This document shows, in pieces, positions 30,735 to 39,972 of a stretch of DNA of 40,006 nucleotides; the stretch's first letter is position 1, and every line of letters begins with the position of its first letter. Source of the DNA: Companilactobacillus insicii (GTDB lineage: Bacteria; Bacillota; Bacilli; Lactobacillales; Lactobacillaceae); assembly GCF_003946015.1 (NCBI RefSeq), contig NZ_RHNU01000024.1:1-40006 (forward strand). Direction: 5' to 3'. Under the pieces are notes generated by a model. That model searched no databases. It was given only the letters and a program-made list of their open reading frames with translations, and was not told where the DNA came from. The position numbers and the translations under genes are program-made.

Positions 30735-30772
30735 TGAAATCGCTTGCAAAGTTAATCTTAGTATTATATTGT
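30735..30772 (+). promoter_or_regulatory. arcA promoter with an overlapping cre-like site
   Basis: TTGCAA (30744-30749), 17 nt, TATTGT (30767-30772). TGAAATCGCTTGCA (30735-30748) fits the relaxed cre consensus with one mismatch and covers the -35 box, so CcpA bound there would block transcription. Glucose repression of arc operons is known in lactic acid bacteria. Confidence 0.6.
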
Positions 30773-30811
30773 GAGTACTGGTAACGGAATACAAATAAGG
30801 AGTGATTTTTT

Positions 30812-32044
30812 ATGACTAAACCAATTCATGTTACATCTGAAATTGGCAAACTAGATGTTGTTATGTTGAAGCGTCCTGCAGAGGAAGTTGAAAACATTAC
30901 ACCCGATACAATGCCCCGACTATTGTTCGATGACATCCCATATTTGCCAATTGCTCAAAAAGAGCATGATCATTTTGCCCAAATTTTACGTGATAATGGA
31001 ACGGAAGTTCTATATCTAGAAAACTTGGCAGCTGAAGCTATTGACGCTGGAAATGTAAAAGGTGCATTTCTTGATAAAATGCTTGCAGAATCTGGTTACG
31101 CAGTAGGTGCTGATCATGACGCATTAAAGGAATACTTGATGAGTCTTGATACACAAGCAATGGTTAATAAATTATTCGCAGGTGTTCGCAGAAACGAAAT
31201 CGACTTTACCCCGACAGATTTAGTTAGTGCTGCTGAAGACCCAGATTATCCATTCTTCTTGGATCCAATGCCTAATGCATACTTTACACGTGACCCTGCT
31301 GCTTCAATCGGTGACGGATTAAGTATCAACCATATGACATTTGCCGCTAGACAACGTGAATCAATGTTTATGGAAACAATCATTGCACATCATCCACGTT
31401 TTGCTAATAAAGGCTTGCACGTATGGCGTGATAGAAACCACACACACCGTATTGAAGGTGGAGATGAACTTGTATTGAGCAATCACGTATTAGCAATTGG
31501 TGTTTCACAAAGAACATCAGCAACTGCTATTCAAGATATTGCTAGAAACTTGTTTAATGAAAACAGTGGCTTTGATACAGTTATTGCTATTTCAATTCCA
31601 CATAACCACGCAATGATGCATTTGGATACTGTATTTACAATGATCAATACAGATCAATTTACAGTTCATCCAGGTATTCTTGGTGAAGGTGGCAAGATCG
31701 ATACATGGACAATTCATCCAGGTAAAGATGGCGACCTAACTATGGAACATAACCAAGATCTAAAGGCTGTTCTAAAGAATGCTCTTGGTCTTGATGACCT
31801 AGACTTGATCCCAACAGGTAACGGTGATCCAATCGTTGCTCCTAGAGAACAATGGAATGATGGTTCTAACACATTAGCAATTGCACCTGGTGTCGTTGTT
31901 ACATATGATAGAAACTACGTATCAAATCAAATGCTAAGACAACACGGCTTGAAGGTATTGGAGACAATATCAAGTGAATTATCACGTGGTCGTGGGGGCC
32001 CTCGTTGCATGAGTATGCCATTAGTTCGTGAAGATCTAAAATAA
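30812..32044 (+). CDS. arcA: Arginine deiminase
   Basis: 410 residues, normal length. It hydrolyses arginine to citrulline and ammonia, the first ADI step. Guanidino-group-modifying fold with [12 protein letters not shown] near 160, HRIEGGDEL near 215 (catalytic Glu and Asp), MHLDTVFT (catalytic His) near 270, and the nucleophilic Cys in [13 protein letters not shown] at about residue 399. ATG follows AAGGAGTGA. First gene of the arc cluster; arcB starts 62 nt later. Codon use is biased as expected for a highly expressed gene. Confidence 0.97.
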   Translation: MTKPIHVTSEIGKLDVVMLKRPAEEVENITPDTMPRLLFDDIPYLPIAQKEHDHFAQILRDNGTEVLYLENLAAEAIDAGNVKGAFLDKMLAESGYAVGADHDALKEYLMSLDTQAMVNKLFAGVRRNEIDFTPTDLVSAAEDPDYPFFLDPMPNAYFTRDPAASIGDGLSINHMTFAARQRESMFMETIIAHHPRFANKGLHVWRDRNHTHRIEGGDELVLSNHVLAIGVSQRTSATAIQDIARNLFNENSGFDTVIAISIPHNHAMMHLDTVFTMINTDQFTVHPGILGEGGKIDTWTIHPGKDGDLTMEHNQDLKAVLKNALGLDDLDLIPTGNGDPIVAPREQWNDGSNTLAIAPGVVVTYDRNYVSNQMLRQHGLKVLETISSELSRGRGGPRCMSMPLVREDLK

Positions 32045-32106
32045 TAGCTTAAATTAAAAACTTAATATTAGACTGCAAACCTCATGCAGTTTAGGAGGAC
32101 ACTAAT

Positions 32107-33144
32107 TTGGATTATCAAGGAAAAGAAACATCAGTATTTCAAGGCAGAAGCCTTTTAGCAGAAAAATACTTTACACCAGCTGAACTAGAATACTTGATCG
32201 ACTTCAGTATTCACTTGAAGGCTCTTAAGAAGAAGGGTATTCCTCACAAATATCTAGAAGGCAAGAATATTGCACTTCTATTCGAAAAGAACTCAACACG
32301 TACACGTTCAGCATTTACTACAGCTGCAATTGACTTAGGTGCACATCCTGAATTCTTGGGTGCTAACGATATTCAACTAGGTAAAAAAGAAAGTGTTGAA
32401 GATACAGCTATCGTTCTTGGTAGTATGTTTGACGGAATCGAATTTAGAGGATTCAGCCAACAAGTTGTTGAGGATCTTGCTAAATATTCAGGCGTTCCTG
32501 TTTGGAATGGTTTGACTGATGAATGGCACCCAACACAAATGATTGCTGATTTCATGACTATGAAGGAAACATTTGGTTCACTTCAAGGTAAGACATTAAC
32601 ATTCGTTGGTGATGGACGTAACAACATGGCTAACAGTTTGTTAGTTACAGGTTCAATGCTTGGTGTAAATATCCACATTGTTGCTCCTAAAGAATTATTC
32701 CCAGACGACGAAGTTGTTAAGGCTGCTCAAGGATATGCTGACAAATCAGGAAGCAAGTTCTTGATTACAGACGATGTCGACGAAGGCGTTAAAGGCTCAA
32801 ATGTTATCTATACTGACGTATGGGTATCAATGGGTGAAGAAAGTCAATGGGACGAAAGAATCAAACTTCTAAAACCATATCAAGTAAACATGGATATGAT
32901 GAAGAAGACTGGATTACCAGATGATCAAGTAATCTTTATGCACTGCTTACCAGCTTTCCATGATATCACTACTCAATATGGTAAAGATATCAACGCTAAG
33001 TATGGTTTAACAGAAATGGAAGTAACTGATGAAGTATTCAGAAGTAAGTATGCTCGTCAATTTGAGGAAGCAGAAAACAGAATGCACTCCATCAAAGCCA
33101 TTATGGCAGCAACTCTAGGTAACTTGTTCATTCCTAAGGTTTAA
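32107..33144 (+). CDS. arcB: Ornithine carbamoyltransferase, catabolic
   Basis: 345 residues. It splits citrulline with phosphate into ornithine and carbamoyl phosphate. STRTR at about 63-67 binds carbamoyl phosphate; [11 protein letters not shown] near 140 and MHCLPAFHD at about 278-286 are the other site motifs. N-terminal sequence and ADI-operon position mark the catabolic type. The start is TTG, 6 nt after TAGGAGGA. An 11-bp terminator follows, so arcA-arcB can be transcribed apart from the rest. Confidence 0.95.
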   Translation: MDYQGKETSVFQGRSLLAEKYFTPAELEYLIDFSIHLKALKKKGIPHKYLEGKNIALLFEKNSTRTRSAFTTAAIDLGAHPEFLGANDIQLGKKESVEDTAIVLGSMFDGIEFRGFSQQVVEDLAKYSGVPVWNGLTDEWHPTQMIADFMTMKETFGSLQGKTLTFVGDGRNNMANSLLVTGSMLGVNIHIVAPKELFPDDEVVKAAQGYADKSGSKFLITDDVDEGVKGSNVIYTDVWVSMGEESQWDERIKLLKPYQVNMDMMKKTGLPDDQVIFMHCLPAFHDITTQYGKDINAKYGLTEMEVTDEVFRSKYARQFEEAENRMHSIKAIMAATLGNLFIPKV

Positions 33145-33156
33145 TTAGTTATTGAA

Positions 33157-33188
33157 GAAGAGCTAATCTAATGGGTTGGCTCTTTTTT
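33157..33188 (+). terminator. Terminator between arcB and arcD
   Basis: AGAGCTAATCT pairs with GGGTTGGCTCT (several G-T pairs), followed by six T residues. Some read-through into arcD is likely. Confidence 0.75.
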
Positions 33189-33377
33189 GCTTTAAAACAC
33201 AGGGGGGAAGAGAGGACTCGTTTCTCTATCCCAATTAATATAGAGTGAAACAAAGTAACTAGTCACGGATCATTGCCGAGATTAATCATTGTTTCATGCT
33301 ATGAAAAGATGATTATAACGGTAAGTGCAGTTGACATGCTTTGTGAACTCCTATTCCAATTCTAAAAATTAGAGAGA
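33189..33377 (+). other. Structured gap between arcB and arcD
   Basis: No gene. CTCTAT/ATAGAG (about 33223-33245) forms one hairpin; TGAAACAA (33246-33253) pairs perfectly with TTGTTTCA (33289-33296) and encloses a CGG/CCG hairpin. A perfect TTGACA at 33331 lacks a good -10 box. It may be the leader of a separate arcD-T-C transcript. Confidence 0.45.
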
Positions 33378-33386
33378 ATGTATATT

Positions 33387-34799
33387 ATGGAAGAAAAAAA
33401 AGGATTATCACTAGGCGCTCTTACAGCTGCCGTAGTTACTAGTTCAATTGGTTCCGGTGTATTTACACTAACTAGTTCTCTAGCCGGAGGGGCCGCACCT
33501 GGTCCTGTGTTGCTAGCTTGGATCGTAGTTGGTTTCGGAATTTTAATGCTGGCAATGTCATTAAATAATTTATTGTTAAAAAAGCCTGAATCTGAAGGTA
33601 TTCATGCATATGCTCAAGCAGGATTCGGTAATTTTGCCGGATTCGTAAGTGGTTGGGGATATTGGTTAAGTGCCTGGCTAGGAAACGTTGCCTTTGCTAC
33701 AGTTTTGATGAGTTCATTAGGATATTTCTTCAAAGTTTTCGCTGGTGGACAAAATGTTCCATCAATAATTGTTGCAAGTATTGTTTCTTGGATTTTGACT
33801 TATATTGTTAACCGTGGTGTTGAATCAGCTGCGGCTATGAATACAATTATTACTATTTGCAAATTGATTCCACTATTCGCATTTATCGTTGTAGCAATTT
33901 TCGTATTCAAAGGCGGAATGTTCACAGCTCACTTCTGGAGCAATGTTGCTTCTGGTGTAGCTGGCGGTAGTAACGGATGGGATCAATTCAAATCATGTCT
34001 AATGATCATGATGTGGGTCTTCGTTGGTGTTGAAGGTGCAAGTATGCTTTCATCACGTGCCGAGAGTAAGAAAGATGCTGGTAAAGCAACTATTATTGGT
34101 ATTATCAGTTTGTTAGTTATTTACGTTTTGGCATCAGTTTTACCATACGGTTATATGTCACAAAATGCTTTGGCTAAAATTAATCAACCAGCTATGCTTT
34201 ATATCTTTGAAGATATGGTCGGTAAATGGGGCGGTATCTTTATCGCTGTTGGTTTGATTATAGCTATTTTAGGTTCATGGTTATCATGGACAATGTTACC
34301 AGCTGATACAACAATGTTGATGGCTGAAGAAAAGTTATTACCTTCATACTTTGGTAAGAAGAATAAGAATGGTGCTCCTACATTTTCACTTGTATTAACT
34401 GCAGCACTTATCCAAATATTCCTATTCATTCTATTATTCTCACAAGAAGCTTATAATTTTGCGCTATCACTATGTACTGCTGCTATTGTTGTTTGTTATA
34501 TCTTTGTTGGTTTGTTCCAAGTTAAGTTCTCATATCAAAATAAAGATATGAAACAAATGTGGATCGGTATTTTTGCATCTGCCTTCCAGATTTTTGCAAT
34601 TATTTTGGCAGGTGTTCATTTCTTAATGCTTGTATGTATTGGATATATTCCTGGAATTTACTTCTATTACAAAGCTAAAAAAGAATTTAATATTGATGGT
34701 GGAAAGTTAACTAAAGCCGAAGTTATTTATTCAATTCTTCTTGTTATCTTTGCGGTGGCAAGTATTGTTATGGTTGCAACTGGAAAAGTTTCAATTTAG
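33387..34799 (+). CDS. arcD: Arginine/ornithine antiporter
   Basis: 470 residues, APC-superfamily transporter with about 12-13 membrane helices. The first helix has VVTSSIGSGVFTLTSSLAGGAAPGP, whose SIGSGVF stretch binds the amino group in this family; SWGYWLSAW-type sequence and GVEGASMLSSRAES near 215 are typical of ArcD/LysP-like antiporters. It exchanges arginine outside for ornithine inside without energy cost. ATG 33387 is slightly favoured over 33378, as AGAGAG is too near the latter. arcT follows after 13 nt. Confidence 0.92.
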   Translation: MEEKKGLSLGALTAAVVTSSIGSGVFTLTSSLAGGAAPGPVLLAWIVVGFGILMLAMSLNNLLLKKPESEGIHAYAQAGFGNFAGFVSGWGYWLSAWLGNVAFATVLMSSLGYFFKVFAGGQNVPSIIVASIVSWILTYIVNRGVESAAAMNTIITICKLIPLFAFIVVAIFVFKGGMFTAHFWSNVASGVAGGSNGWDQFKSCLMIMMWVFVGVEGASMLSSRAESKKDAGKATIIGIISLLVIYVLASVLPYGYMSQNALAKINQPAMLYIFEDMVGKWGGIFIAVGLIIAILGSWLSWTMLPADTTMLMAEEKLLPSYFGKKNKNGAPTFSLVLTAALIQIFLFILLFSQEAYNFALSLCTAAIVVCYIFVGLFQVKFSYQNKDMKQMWIGIFASAFQIFAIILAGVHFLMLVCIGYIPGIYFYYKAKKEFNIDGGKLTKAEVIYSILLVIFAVASIVMVATGKVSI

Positions 34800-34812
34800 G
34801 AGAGTGTAAAGA

Positions 34813-35919
34813 ATGAAAATACCTGAATTTGGAGTTGAAGGTTGGCTAAACGTTCATGAACGTGAGGCTAAGTATGATTTAGCTCAAAGTACTATTACAT
34901 CATTTTCCATGAATGAATTGGTTAAGTTAGCTGGTTCAGATGTTTATGGTGAATTAGATCAGCAAAAAATGAATTATGGTTGGATTGAAGGATCACCAAC
35001 CTTTAAAAAAGAAGTAAGTAAATTATACAAGAATGTTGATCCTGATAATATTTTACAAACGAATGGTGCTACTGGTGCCAATATGTTGGCTATCTATTCT
35101 TTAATTGAGCCAGGAGATCACGTAATCAGTGTTTATCCAAGTTATCAACAACTTTATGACATCCCGAAGTCACTAGGTGCTGATGTTAGTTTTTGGAAAC
35201 TACATGAAGAAGATAATTGGTATCCAGATATTGAAGATTTGAAGAAGATGATTCGTCCAAACACCAAGATGATTTGTATCAATAATGCTAACAATCCAAC
35301 TGGTACGATTTTGGATCGTAAGTTTATGGAACAAGTTGTTGAAGTTGCTAAAACTGTCGGTGCGTATGTACTCGTGGATGAAGTTTATCTTCCATTCGAT
35401 GATTCAGTTAACTTTGCACCAATTATTGATTTGTACGATAAGGGTATTTCAACTAATTCTTTATCTAAGACATATTCAATGCCTGGAATTCGTGTTGGCT
35501 GGACAGCAACTAATGCTGAATTAGCTGATTTATTTAGAAAATATCGTGATTATACGATGATTTGTTCAGGTGTTTTCAGTGATCAGGCAGCTTGTCTTGT
35601 ATTACAAAATAGAGATAAGGTTCTTGTACGTAACAAGAAGATCGTACTTGATAATTTGAAGATATTTAAGGAATGGGTTGAACGCACTCCTAAGGTCAGT
35701 TGCGTCTTTCCTAATGGAGTATCAACATCATTTATTAAGATGGATACAAAGAAGTCTAGCATCGACTTCTGTCGCGATTTATTAAAGGATACCGGTGTAC
35801 TGTTAGTACCTGGTGAGGCCTTTGATGTTCCAGGTCATGCTAGATTAGGTTACTGTGCTCCAACTGAAACACTTAAAAAGGGTTTGGAAGTTTTAGGAGA
35901 TTACCTAGAAAAGAATTAA
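34813..35919 (+). CDS. arcT: PLP aminotransferase of the arc operon
   Basis: 368 residues of fold-type I. INNANNPTGTIL (near 160) and VLVDEVYLPF hold the Asn and Asp that bind PLP; STNSLSKTYSMPGIRVGW carries the Schiff-base Lys near 222; the Arg of LGYCAPTETL-region binds the carboxylate. It resembles class I/II aspartate-type aminotransferases and the putative transaminase ArcT found in arc operons of lactobacilli and lactococci. The natural substrate is not established. ATG follows TAGGAGAG and the gene is tightly linked to arcD; arcC starts 53 nt later. Confidence 0.88.
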   Translation: MKIPEFGVEGWLNVHEREAKYDLAQSTITSFSMNELVKLAGSDVYGELDQQKMNYGWIEGSPTFKKEVSKLYKNVDPDNILQTNGATGANMLAIYSLIEPGDHVISVYPSYQQLYDIPKSLGADVSFWKLHEEDNWYPDIEDLKKMIRPNTKMICINNANNPTGTILDRKFMEQVVEVAKTVGAYVLVDEVYLPFDDSVNFAPIIDLYDKGISTNSLSKTYSMPGIRVGWTATNAELADLFRKYRDYTMICSGVFSDQAACLVLQNRDKVLVRNKKIVLDNLKIFKEWVERTPKVSCVFPNGVSTSFIKMDTKKSSIDFCRDLLKDTGVLLVPGEAFDVPGHARLGYCAPTETLKKGLEVLGDYLEKN

Positions 35920-35972
35920 GAGCGGAAGCTCTATCATAAAAAATCAATTAATTTTTGAGGAGAGATTTTATA

Positions 35973-36914
35973 ATGACAAAAGAACGTATAGTAGTTGCAT
36001 TAGGTGGAAATGCTATTTTAAGTTCAGATGCAAGTGCTGAAGCACAACAAGCAGCTGTTAAGAAGACTTGCGAATCACTAGTTGAATTCGTTAAGAATGG
36101 TCAAGAATTGATCATAACTCACGGAAATGGCCCACAAGTAGGTAACTTGTTATTACAACAAGCTGCTGCTGACAGCGAAAAGAACCCTGCACTTCCACTT
36201 GATACATGTGGCGCTATGACAGAAGGTAGTATTGGTTACTGGTTCCAAAATGCTATGAAGGAAGTTATGCTTAAGAACGGTATTGATAAGCAAGTTGTTA
36301 CATTGATTACACAAACGATTGTTGACAAAAATGATCCTGCCTTTGGCGATCCTTCAAAGCCAATTGGTCCTTTCTACAAGGAGGAAGAAGTAGAACAACT
36401 TAAAAAAGATCACCCAGACTGGAGCATTATTGAAGATGCCGGCCGTGGATACAGACGTGTTGTTCCATCACCAAAGCCTGTTGAAATCAATGAATATCCA
36501 GCAATCAAGGCTATCGCTGAAGCTGGCGTAATTCCTATCGTTGCTGGTGGTGGTGGTATCCCTGTTGTTAAAGACGGAGACCAATTAATTGGTAAGGAAG
36601 CCGTTATTGATAAAGACTTCGGTGCATCAAAGATTGCTCAACTTGTTAATGCTGATAAGTTGATCATCCTTACATCAGTTGGTGGTGTATTCTACAACTT
36701 TGGTAAACCTAACCAAAAAGAAATTTTCGATGTTACATCTGACGAAGTACAAGAACACATCGATCGTAATGAATTTGCTAAGGGTAGCATGATGCCTAAG
36801 GTTAAGGCAGCTGTTAGCTTCGTAAATGCAACTGGTAAGCCAGCTGTTATCGGTGCTCTTGAAGATGTTAAGGAAATTATCGCTGGAAACAAGGGAACTG
36901 TTATTCACAAATAA
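35973..36914 (+). CDS. arcC: Carbamate kinase
   Basis: 313 residues. It transfers phosphate from carbamoyl phosphate to ADP, the ATP-yielding last step of the ADI pathway. RIVVALGGNAIL at the start, ITHGNGPQVGNLL, GPFYKEEE, GRGYRRVVPSPKP and VAGGGGIPV are family signatures; KGSMMPKVKAA near the end binds nucleotide. ATG 35973 after GAGGAGAG is preferred to TTG 35955, which would overlap the ribosome site. No terminator is visible before the argS T-box, so some read-through to argS is possible. Confidence 0.96.
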   Translation: MTKERIVVALGGNAILSSDASAEAQQAAVKKTCESLVEFVKNGQELIITHGNGPQVGNLLLQQAAADSEKNPALPLDTCGAMTEGSIGYWFQNAMKEVMLKNGIDKQVVTLITQTIVDKNDPAFGDPSKPIGPFYKEEEVEQLKKDHPDWSIIEDAGRGYRRVVPSPKPVEINEYPAIKAIAEAGVIPIVAGGGGIPVVKDGDQLIGKEAVIDKDFGASKIAQLVNADKLIILTSVGGVFYNFGKPNQKEIFDVTSDEVQEHIDRNEFAKGSMMPKVKAAVSFVNATGKPAVIGALEDVKEIIAGNKGTVIHK

Positions 36915-36917
36915 GTA

Positions 36918-36946
36918 TTGTTATTGTGAAAATAATGTGCTATCAT
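36918..36946 (+). promoter_or_regulatory. Promoter of the argS T-box transcript
   Basis: TTGTTA, 17 nt, TATCAT, placing the start near 36953 at the 5' end of the T-box. Confidence 0.65.
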
Positions 36947-36952
36947 ATTTGT

Positions 36953-37150
36953 GCAAAAGAAGGAATAATTAGTCGGTAGATTCTAAGCGAGATCAGGTAT
37001 TGGTGAGAGCTGATCGATTCGATGATTAAGTCGCACTTTCTTTAAAACTAAATAAGTCAATTAATGAGTGGATATTAATCAATTAGAGTGGTACCGCGGG
37101 AAATCTCGTCTCTTTCAATAAAGTAGTTTATTGAAAGAGGCGTTTTTTTT
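36953..37150 (+). promoter_or_regulatory. Arginine T-box leader of argS (specifier CGC)
   Basis: The T-box motif GAGTGGTACCGCGGG lies at 37086-37100, followed by a terminator: CTCTTTCAATAAA pairs with TTTATTGAAAGAG (37109-37139) and runs into eight T residues. Stem I closes by AAAGAAGG (near 36956) with CTTTCTTT (near 37036); TTAGTCG pairs with TGATTAA above it. The 3' side of the specifier loop between them reads GTCGCA, so CGC (37032-37034) followed by A is the specifier, an arginine codon that agrees with argS. Uncharged tRNA-Arg should allow read-through. Confidence 0.9.
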
Positions 37151-37167
37151 ATCCAGAGGAGGAAAAT

Positions 37168-38862
37168 ATGGATTCAAAGAAATTAGTAGTTGATACATTG
37201 CTTAAAGTTTTACCTGCTGAAATTACAGAGGAACAAGTACAAAAATTAATCGAAAAGCCTAAAACATCAGATTTGGGTGATTATGCATTTCCGACATTCA
37301 TTTTAGCAAAGTCATTACATAAAGCTCCAAATATGATTGCTGAAGATTTAGTTGGAAAAATTGATCAAACTGGATTTGAAAAGGTCGTTAATACGGGTGC
37401 ATATATTAACTTCTTCTTGGATAAGAGTGAATTTTCAAACAATGTTTTACACACTGTTATCAATGATAAAGACAACTACGGTGATCAAGATGAAGGTAAA
37501 GGTAGAAACGTTCCTATCGATATGTCTTCACCTAATATCGCTAAACCAATGTCAATGGGTCATTTACGTTCAACAGTTATTGGTAATTCAGTTGCAAAGA
37601 TCGAAAAGAAATTAAATTATCAACCAGTAAAGATCAATCACTTGGGTGATTGGGGAACACAATTTGGTAAGTTGATTGTTGGATATAAGATGTGGGGTTC
37701 AGAAAAGGATGTTGAAGCTGATCCTATCAATAATCTATTGAAGTATTACGTACGTTTCCATAAAGAGGCAGAAGACAAGCCAGAACTTGATGATGAAGCA
37801 CGTGCTTGGTTCAAGAAGATGGAAGATGGTGACGAAGAAGCTCTTAAGTTATGGTCATGGTTCAAAGAACTATCACTTAAGGAATTCAATCGTATTTATG
37901 ACCGTTTAGGTGTTACATTTGATCATTATACTGGAGAATCATTCTACAATGATAAGATGGATGCCATCGTTGATACATTAAGAGAAAAAGGATTATTACA
38001 AGAAAGTCGTGGTGCTGAAATCGTTGATCTTTCAGATCATGATTTATCACCTGCCTTGATTAAGAAGACTGATGGTGCTACATTGTACATCACTCGTGAT
38101 TTAGCTGCTGCTAAGTATCGTAAAGACACATTTGATTTTGTTAAGTCACTTTATGTTGTTGGTAGTGAACAAAGTGAACATTTCAAGAAGCTTAAGCTTG
38201 TATTGAAGAAAATGGGCTATGCTTGGTCAGATGATATTACGCATATTGAATTTGGACTTATCACAACAGGTGGTAAGAAGCTTTCAACACGTAAAGGTAG
38301 AGTTATCTTACTAGAAGATGTTTTACAAGATGCTGTTGATTTAGCTAAGAAACAAATCAATGAAAAGAATCCAGATCTTAAGAATAAAGATGAAGTTGCT
38401 GAAGCAGTTGGTGTTGGTGCGGTAGTCTTCCATGACCTTAAGAATGAGAGACGTGACAGTTTTGACTTCAATCTTGAAGAAGTTGTTCGTTTTGAAGGAG
38501 AAACAGGTCCTTATGTCCAATACACGAATGCACGTGCTTTGAGTATTCTAAGAAAAGCCGGCAATGTTGATTATGCTGATGCAGACGATTTGTCACTAGA
38601 CGACCCTGAAGCATGGGATACAATTAAGCTACTTCAAGAGTTCCCAGAAGTTATCAAGCGTGCTGGCCGTATCTATGAACCATCTGTAATTGCTAAGTAT
38701 TCATTGAAGCTTGCTAAGAGTTTTAATCAATATTACGCACACAGCAAGATTCTTAATGAAGATGACAGTTTAAAGGCAAGACTAGCTCTTGTTAAGTCAG
38801 TTACAACAGTTCTTCAAGAGTCATTGAACCTATTAGGTGTCAAAGCACCGGAAGAAATGTAA
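37168..38862 (+). CDS. argS: Arginyl-tRNA synthetase
   Basis: 564 residues, class I. SSPNIAKPMSMGHLRSTVIGN contains the HIGH-type motif HLRS near residue 132; KLSTRKG at about 371-377 stands for KMSKS. The N-terminal ~110 residues are the tRNA D-loop-binding domain and the C-terminal ~150 the all-helical anticodon-binding domain (ETGPYVQYTNARALSILRKAG near its start). ATG follows AGAGGAGG. Controlled by the T-box just upstream and positioned directly after the arginine-degrading operon. Confidence 0.97.
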   Translation: MDSKKLVVDTLLKVLPAEITEEQVQKLIEKPKTSDLGDYAFPTFILAKSLHKAPNMIAEDLVGKIDQTGFEKVVNTGAYINFFLDKSEFSNNVLHTVINDKDNYGDQDEGKGRNVPIDMSSPNIAKPMSMGHLRSTVIGNSVAKIEKKLNYQPVKINHLGDWGTQFGKLIVGYKMWGSEKDVEADPINNLLKYYVRFHKEAEDKPELDDEARAWFKKMEDGDEEALKLWSWFKELSLKEFNRIYDRLGVTFDHYTGESFYNDKMDAIVDTLREKGLLQESRGAEIVDLSDHDLSPALIKKTDGATLYITRDLAAAKYRKDTFDFVKSLYVVGSEQSEHFKKLKLVLKKMGYAWSDDITHIEFGLITTGGKKLSTRKGRVILLEDVLQDAVDLAKKQINEKNPDLKNKDEVAEAVGVGAVVFHDLKNERRDSFDFNLEEVVRFEGETGPYVQYTNARALSILRKAGNVDYADADDLSLDDPEAWDTIKLLQEFPEVIKRAGRIYEPSVIAKYSLKLAKSFNQYYAHSKILNEDDSLKARLALVKSVTTVLQESLNLLGVKAPEEM

Positions 38863-38873
38863 GGTAGTGTAAC

Positions 38874-39794
38874 TTGAATCGAAAACTATTTGTTGAACTA
38901 TCAGAATTAAAAACTACAGTTCTCGATATTGCCTGGTTTGTTCTCGTTATAAGTTATTCATATTTAAAATTTGGTACCTTTGATTTTATTGACGGAATCC
39001 TTGGATTCATCACGGTTATATTTATTCATATAATTATTAATTTTCATAATAATTATATGGATTATAGAAATTCCAAAGATATTAGTTATCGTCAAAAAAT
39101 AAGTACCATTGGTATTAATCGTGAATCACTGGCAATAGTCAAAAAATGGATGTACGGTTTGACCATTTTTCCATTATTACTTGGTGCTTTCCTGGTATAT
39201 AGAACCGGATGGCCGATTTTGGTGATCGGGGTCATCAGTATCGGTATTGGGTTATTGTACTCAGGAGGTCCCAAACCACTCGATTCAACTATGTTTGGAG
39301 AAGCAGTGGTGGCTGTTGCCATATCCATTCTGATTCCTTTAATCTATTCCTACTTGGGACTAGTTGGAACCGGAAATCTTGATTCTAGCTCGGTAATTGA
39401 TATTATAATTATTTGCTTGCCAAATACATTTGCAATCTTTGCCGCTCAATTGTGTAATAACATTTGTGATATAGAATCAGATATAAAAAATGGCCGTCAT
39501 ACGTTGGTTTACCACATTGGAAAAACTAATGCATTGAGTTTATTTAAAGCTAGTTGGGCTTTATCATTCTTGTTAATCCCTATATTAGCTTTATTACAAG
39601 TAGTACCTTACGTTACGCTGTTAGTGTTACTACTATATCCCTCGATTTGGGATAAGTTTCAACCTTATCTGAAGGTGCAAGTCAAAACGCAGACTTATCC
39701 TTTGGTTATAAAAGCTGTAACTCAATTGGTTTTAGCATATGTATTATTAATTGCTGTCGGGGCGATTATTAACAAGATTATGTCATTACTATAG
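38874..39794 (+). CDS. UbiA-family prenyltransferase (MenA-like)
   Basis: 306 residues with about eight or nine membrane helices. The first Asp-rich motif NFHNNYMDYRNSKD and the second CNNICDIESDIKNGRHTL match the NxxxDxxxD and DxxxDxxxG motifs that bind prenyl diphosphate through Mg2+. MenA joins DHNA and a polyprenyl chain in menaquinone synthesis. Other UbiA members are possible, and no menaquinone gene is nearby. The start is TTG after AAGGTAG, 11 nt after argS, so it is probably co-transcribed with argS, an unusual pairing. Confidence 0.85.
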   Translation: MNRKLFVELSELKTTVLDIAWFVLVISYSYLKFGTFDFIDGILGFITVIFIHIIINFHNNYMDYRNSKDISYRQKISTIGINRESLAIVKKWMYGLTIFPLLLGAFLVYRTGWPILVIGVISIGIGLLYSGGPKPLDSTMFGEAVVAVAISILIPLIYSYLGLVGTGNLDSSSVIDIIIICLPNTFAIFAAQLCNNICDIESDIKNGRHTLVYHIGKTNALSLFKASWALSFLLIPILALLQVVPYVTLLVLLLYPSIWDKFQPYLKVQVKTQTYPLVIKAVTQLVLAYVLLIAVGAIINKIMSLL

Positions 39795-39803
39795 TTGCAA
39801 CTC

Positions 39804-39848
39804 TTCAGAAAGAGTCCTAAAAAATCACTCCTAAAACTTCTTTCTGAA
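39804..39848 (+). repeat. Hairpin unit A
   Basis: TTCAGAAAGA pairs perfectly with TCTTTCTGAA. Its 5' half resembles unit B (CAGAAAG-x-GT then AAAAAATC). Confidence 0.55.
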
Positions 39849-39856
39849 ATAAACAA

Positions 39857-39905
39857 AAAAAGAAGTCAACTGATCTGTCGGGGATCGGTTGGCTTCTTTT
39901 CTTTT
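39857..39905. terminator. Terminator after the UbiA-family gene
   Basis: GAAGTCAACTGATC pairs with GATCGGTTGGCTTC (G-T pairs) with A residues before and T residues after, so it may work in both directions. Confidence 0.8.
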
Positions 39906-39907
39906 GT

Positions 39908-39941
39908 CAGAAAGTGTAAAAAATCGGTTCTATACTTTCTG
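39908..39941 (+). repeat. Hairpin unit B
   Basis: CAGAAAGT pairs perfectly with ACTTTCTG. The last three bases also belong to the next terminator stem, so the two structures compete. Confidence 0.5.
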
Positions 39942-39972
39942 GTATTGATGAATAATCAATACCAGTTTTTTT
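39939..39972 (+). terminator. Second terminator at the right edge
   Basis: A perfect 11-bp stem CTGGTATTGAT / ATCAATACCAG with a GAATA loop, followed by seven T residues. Confidence 0.85.
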
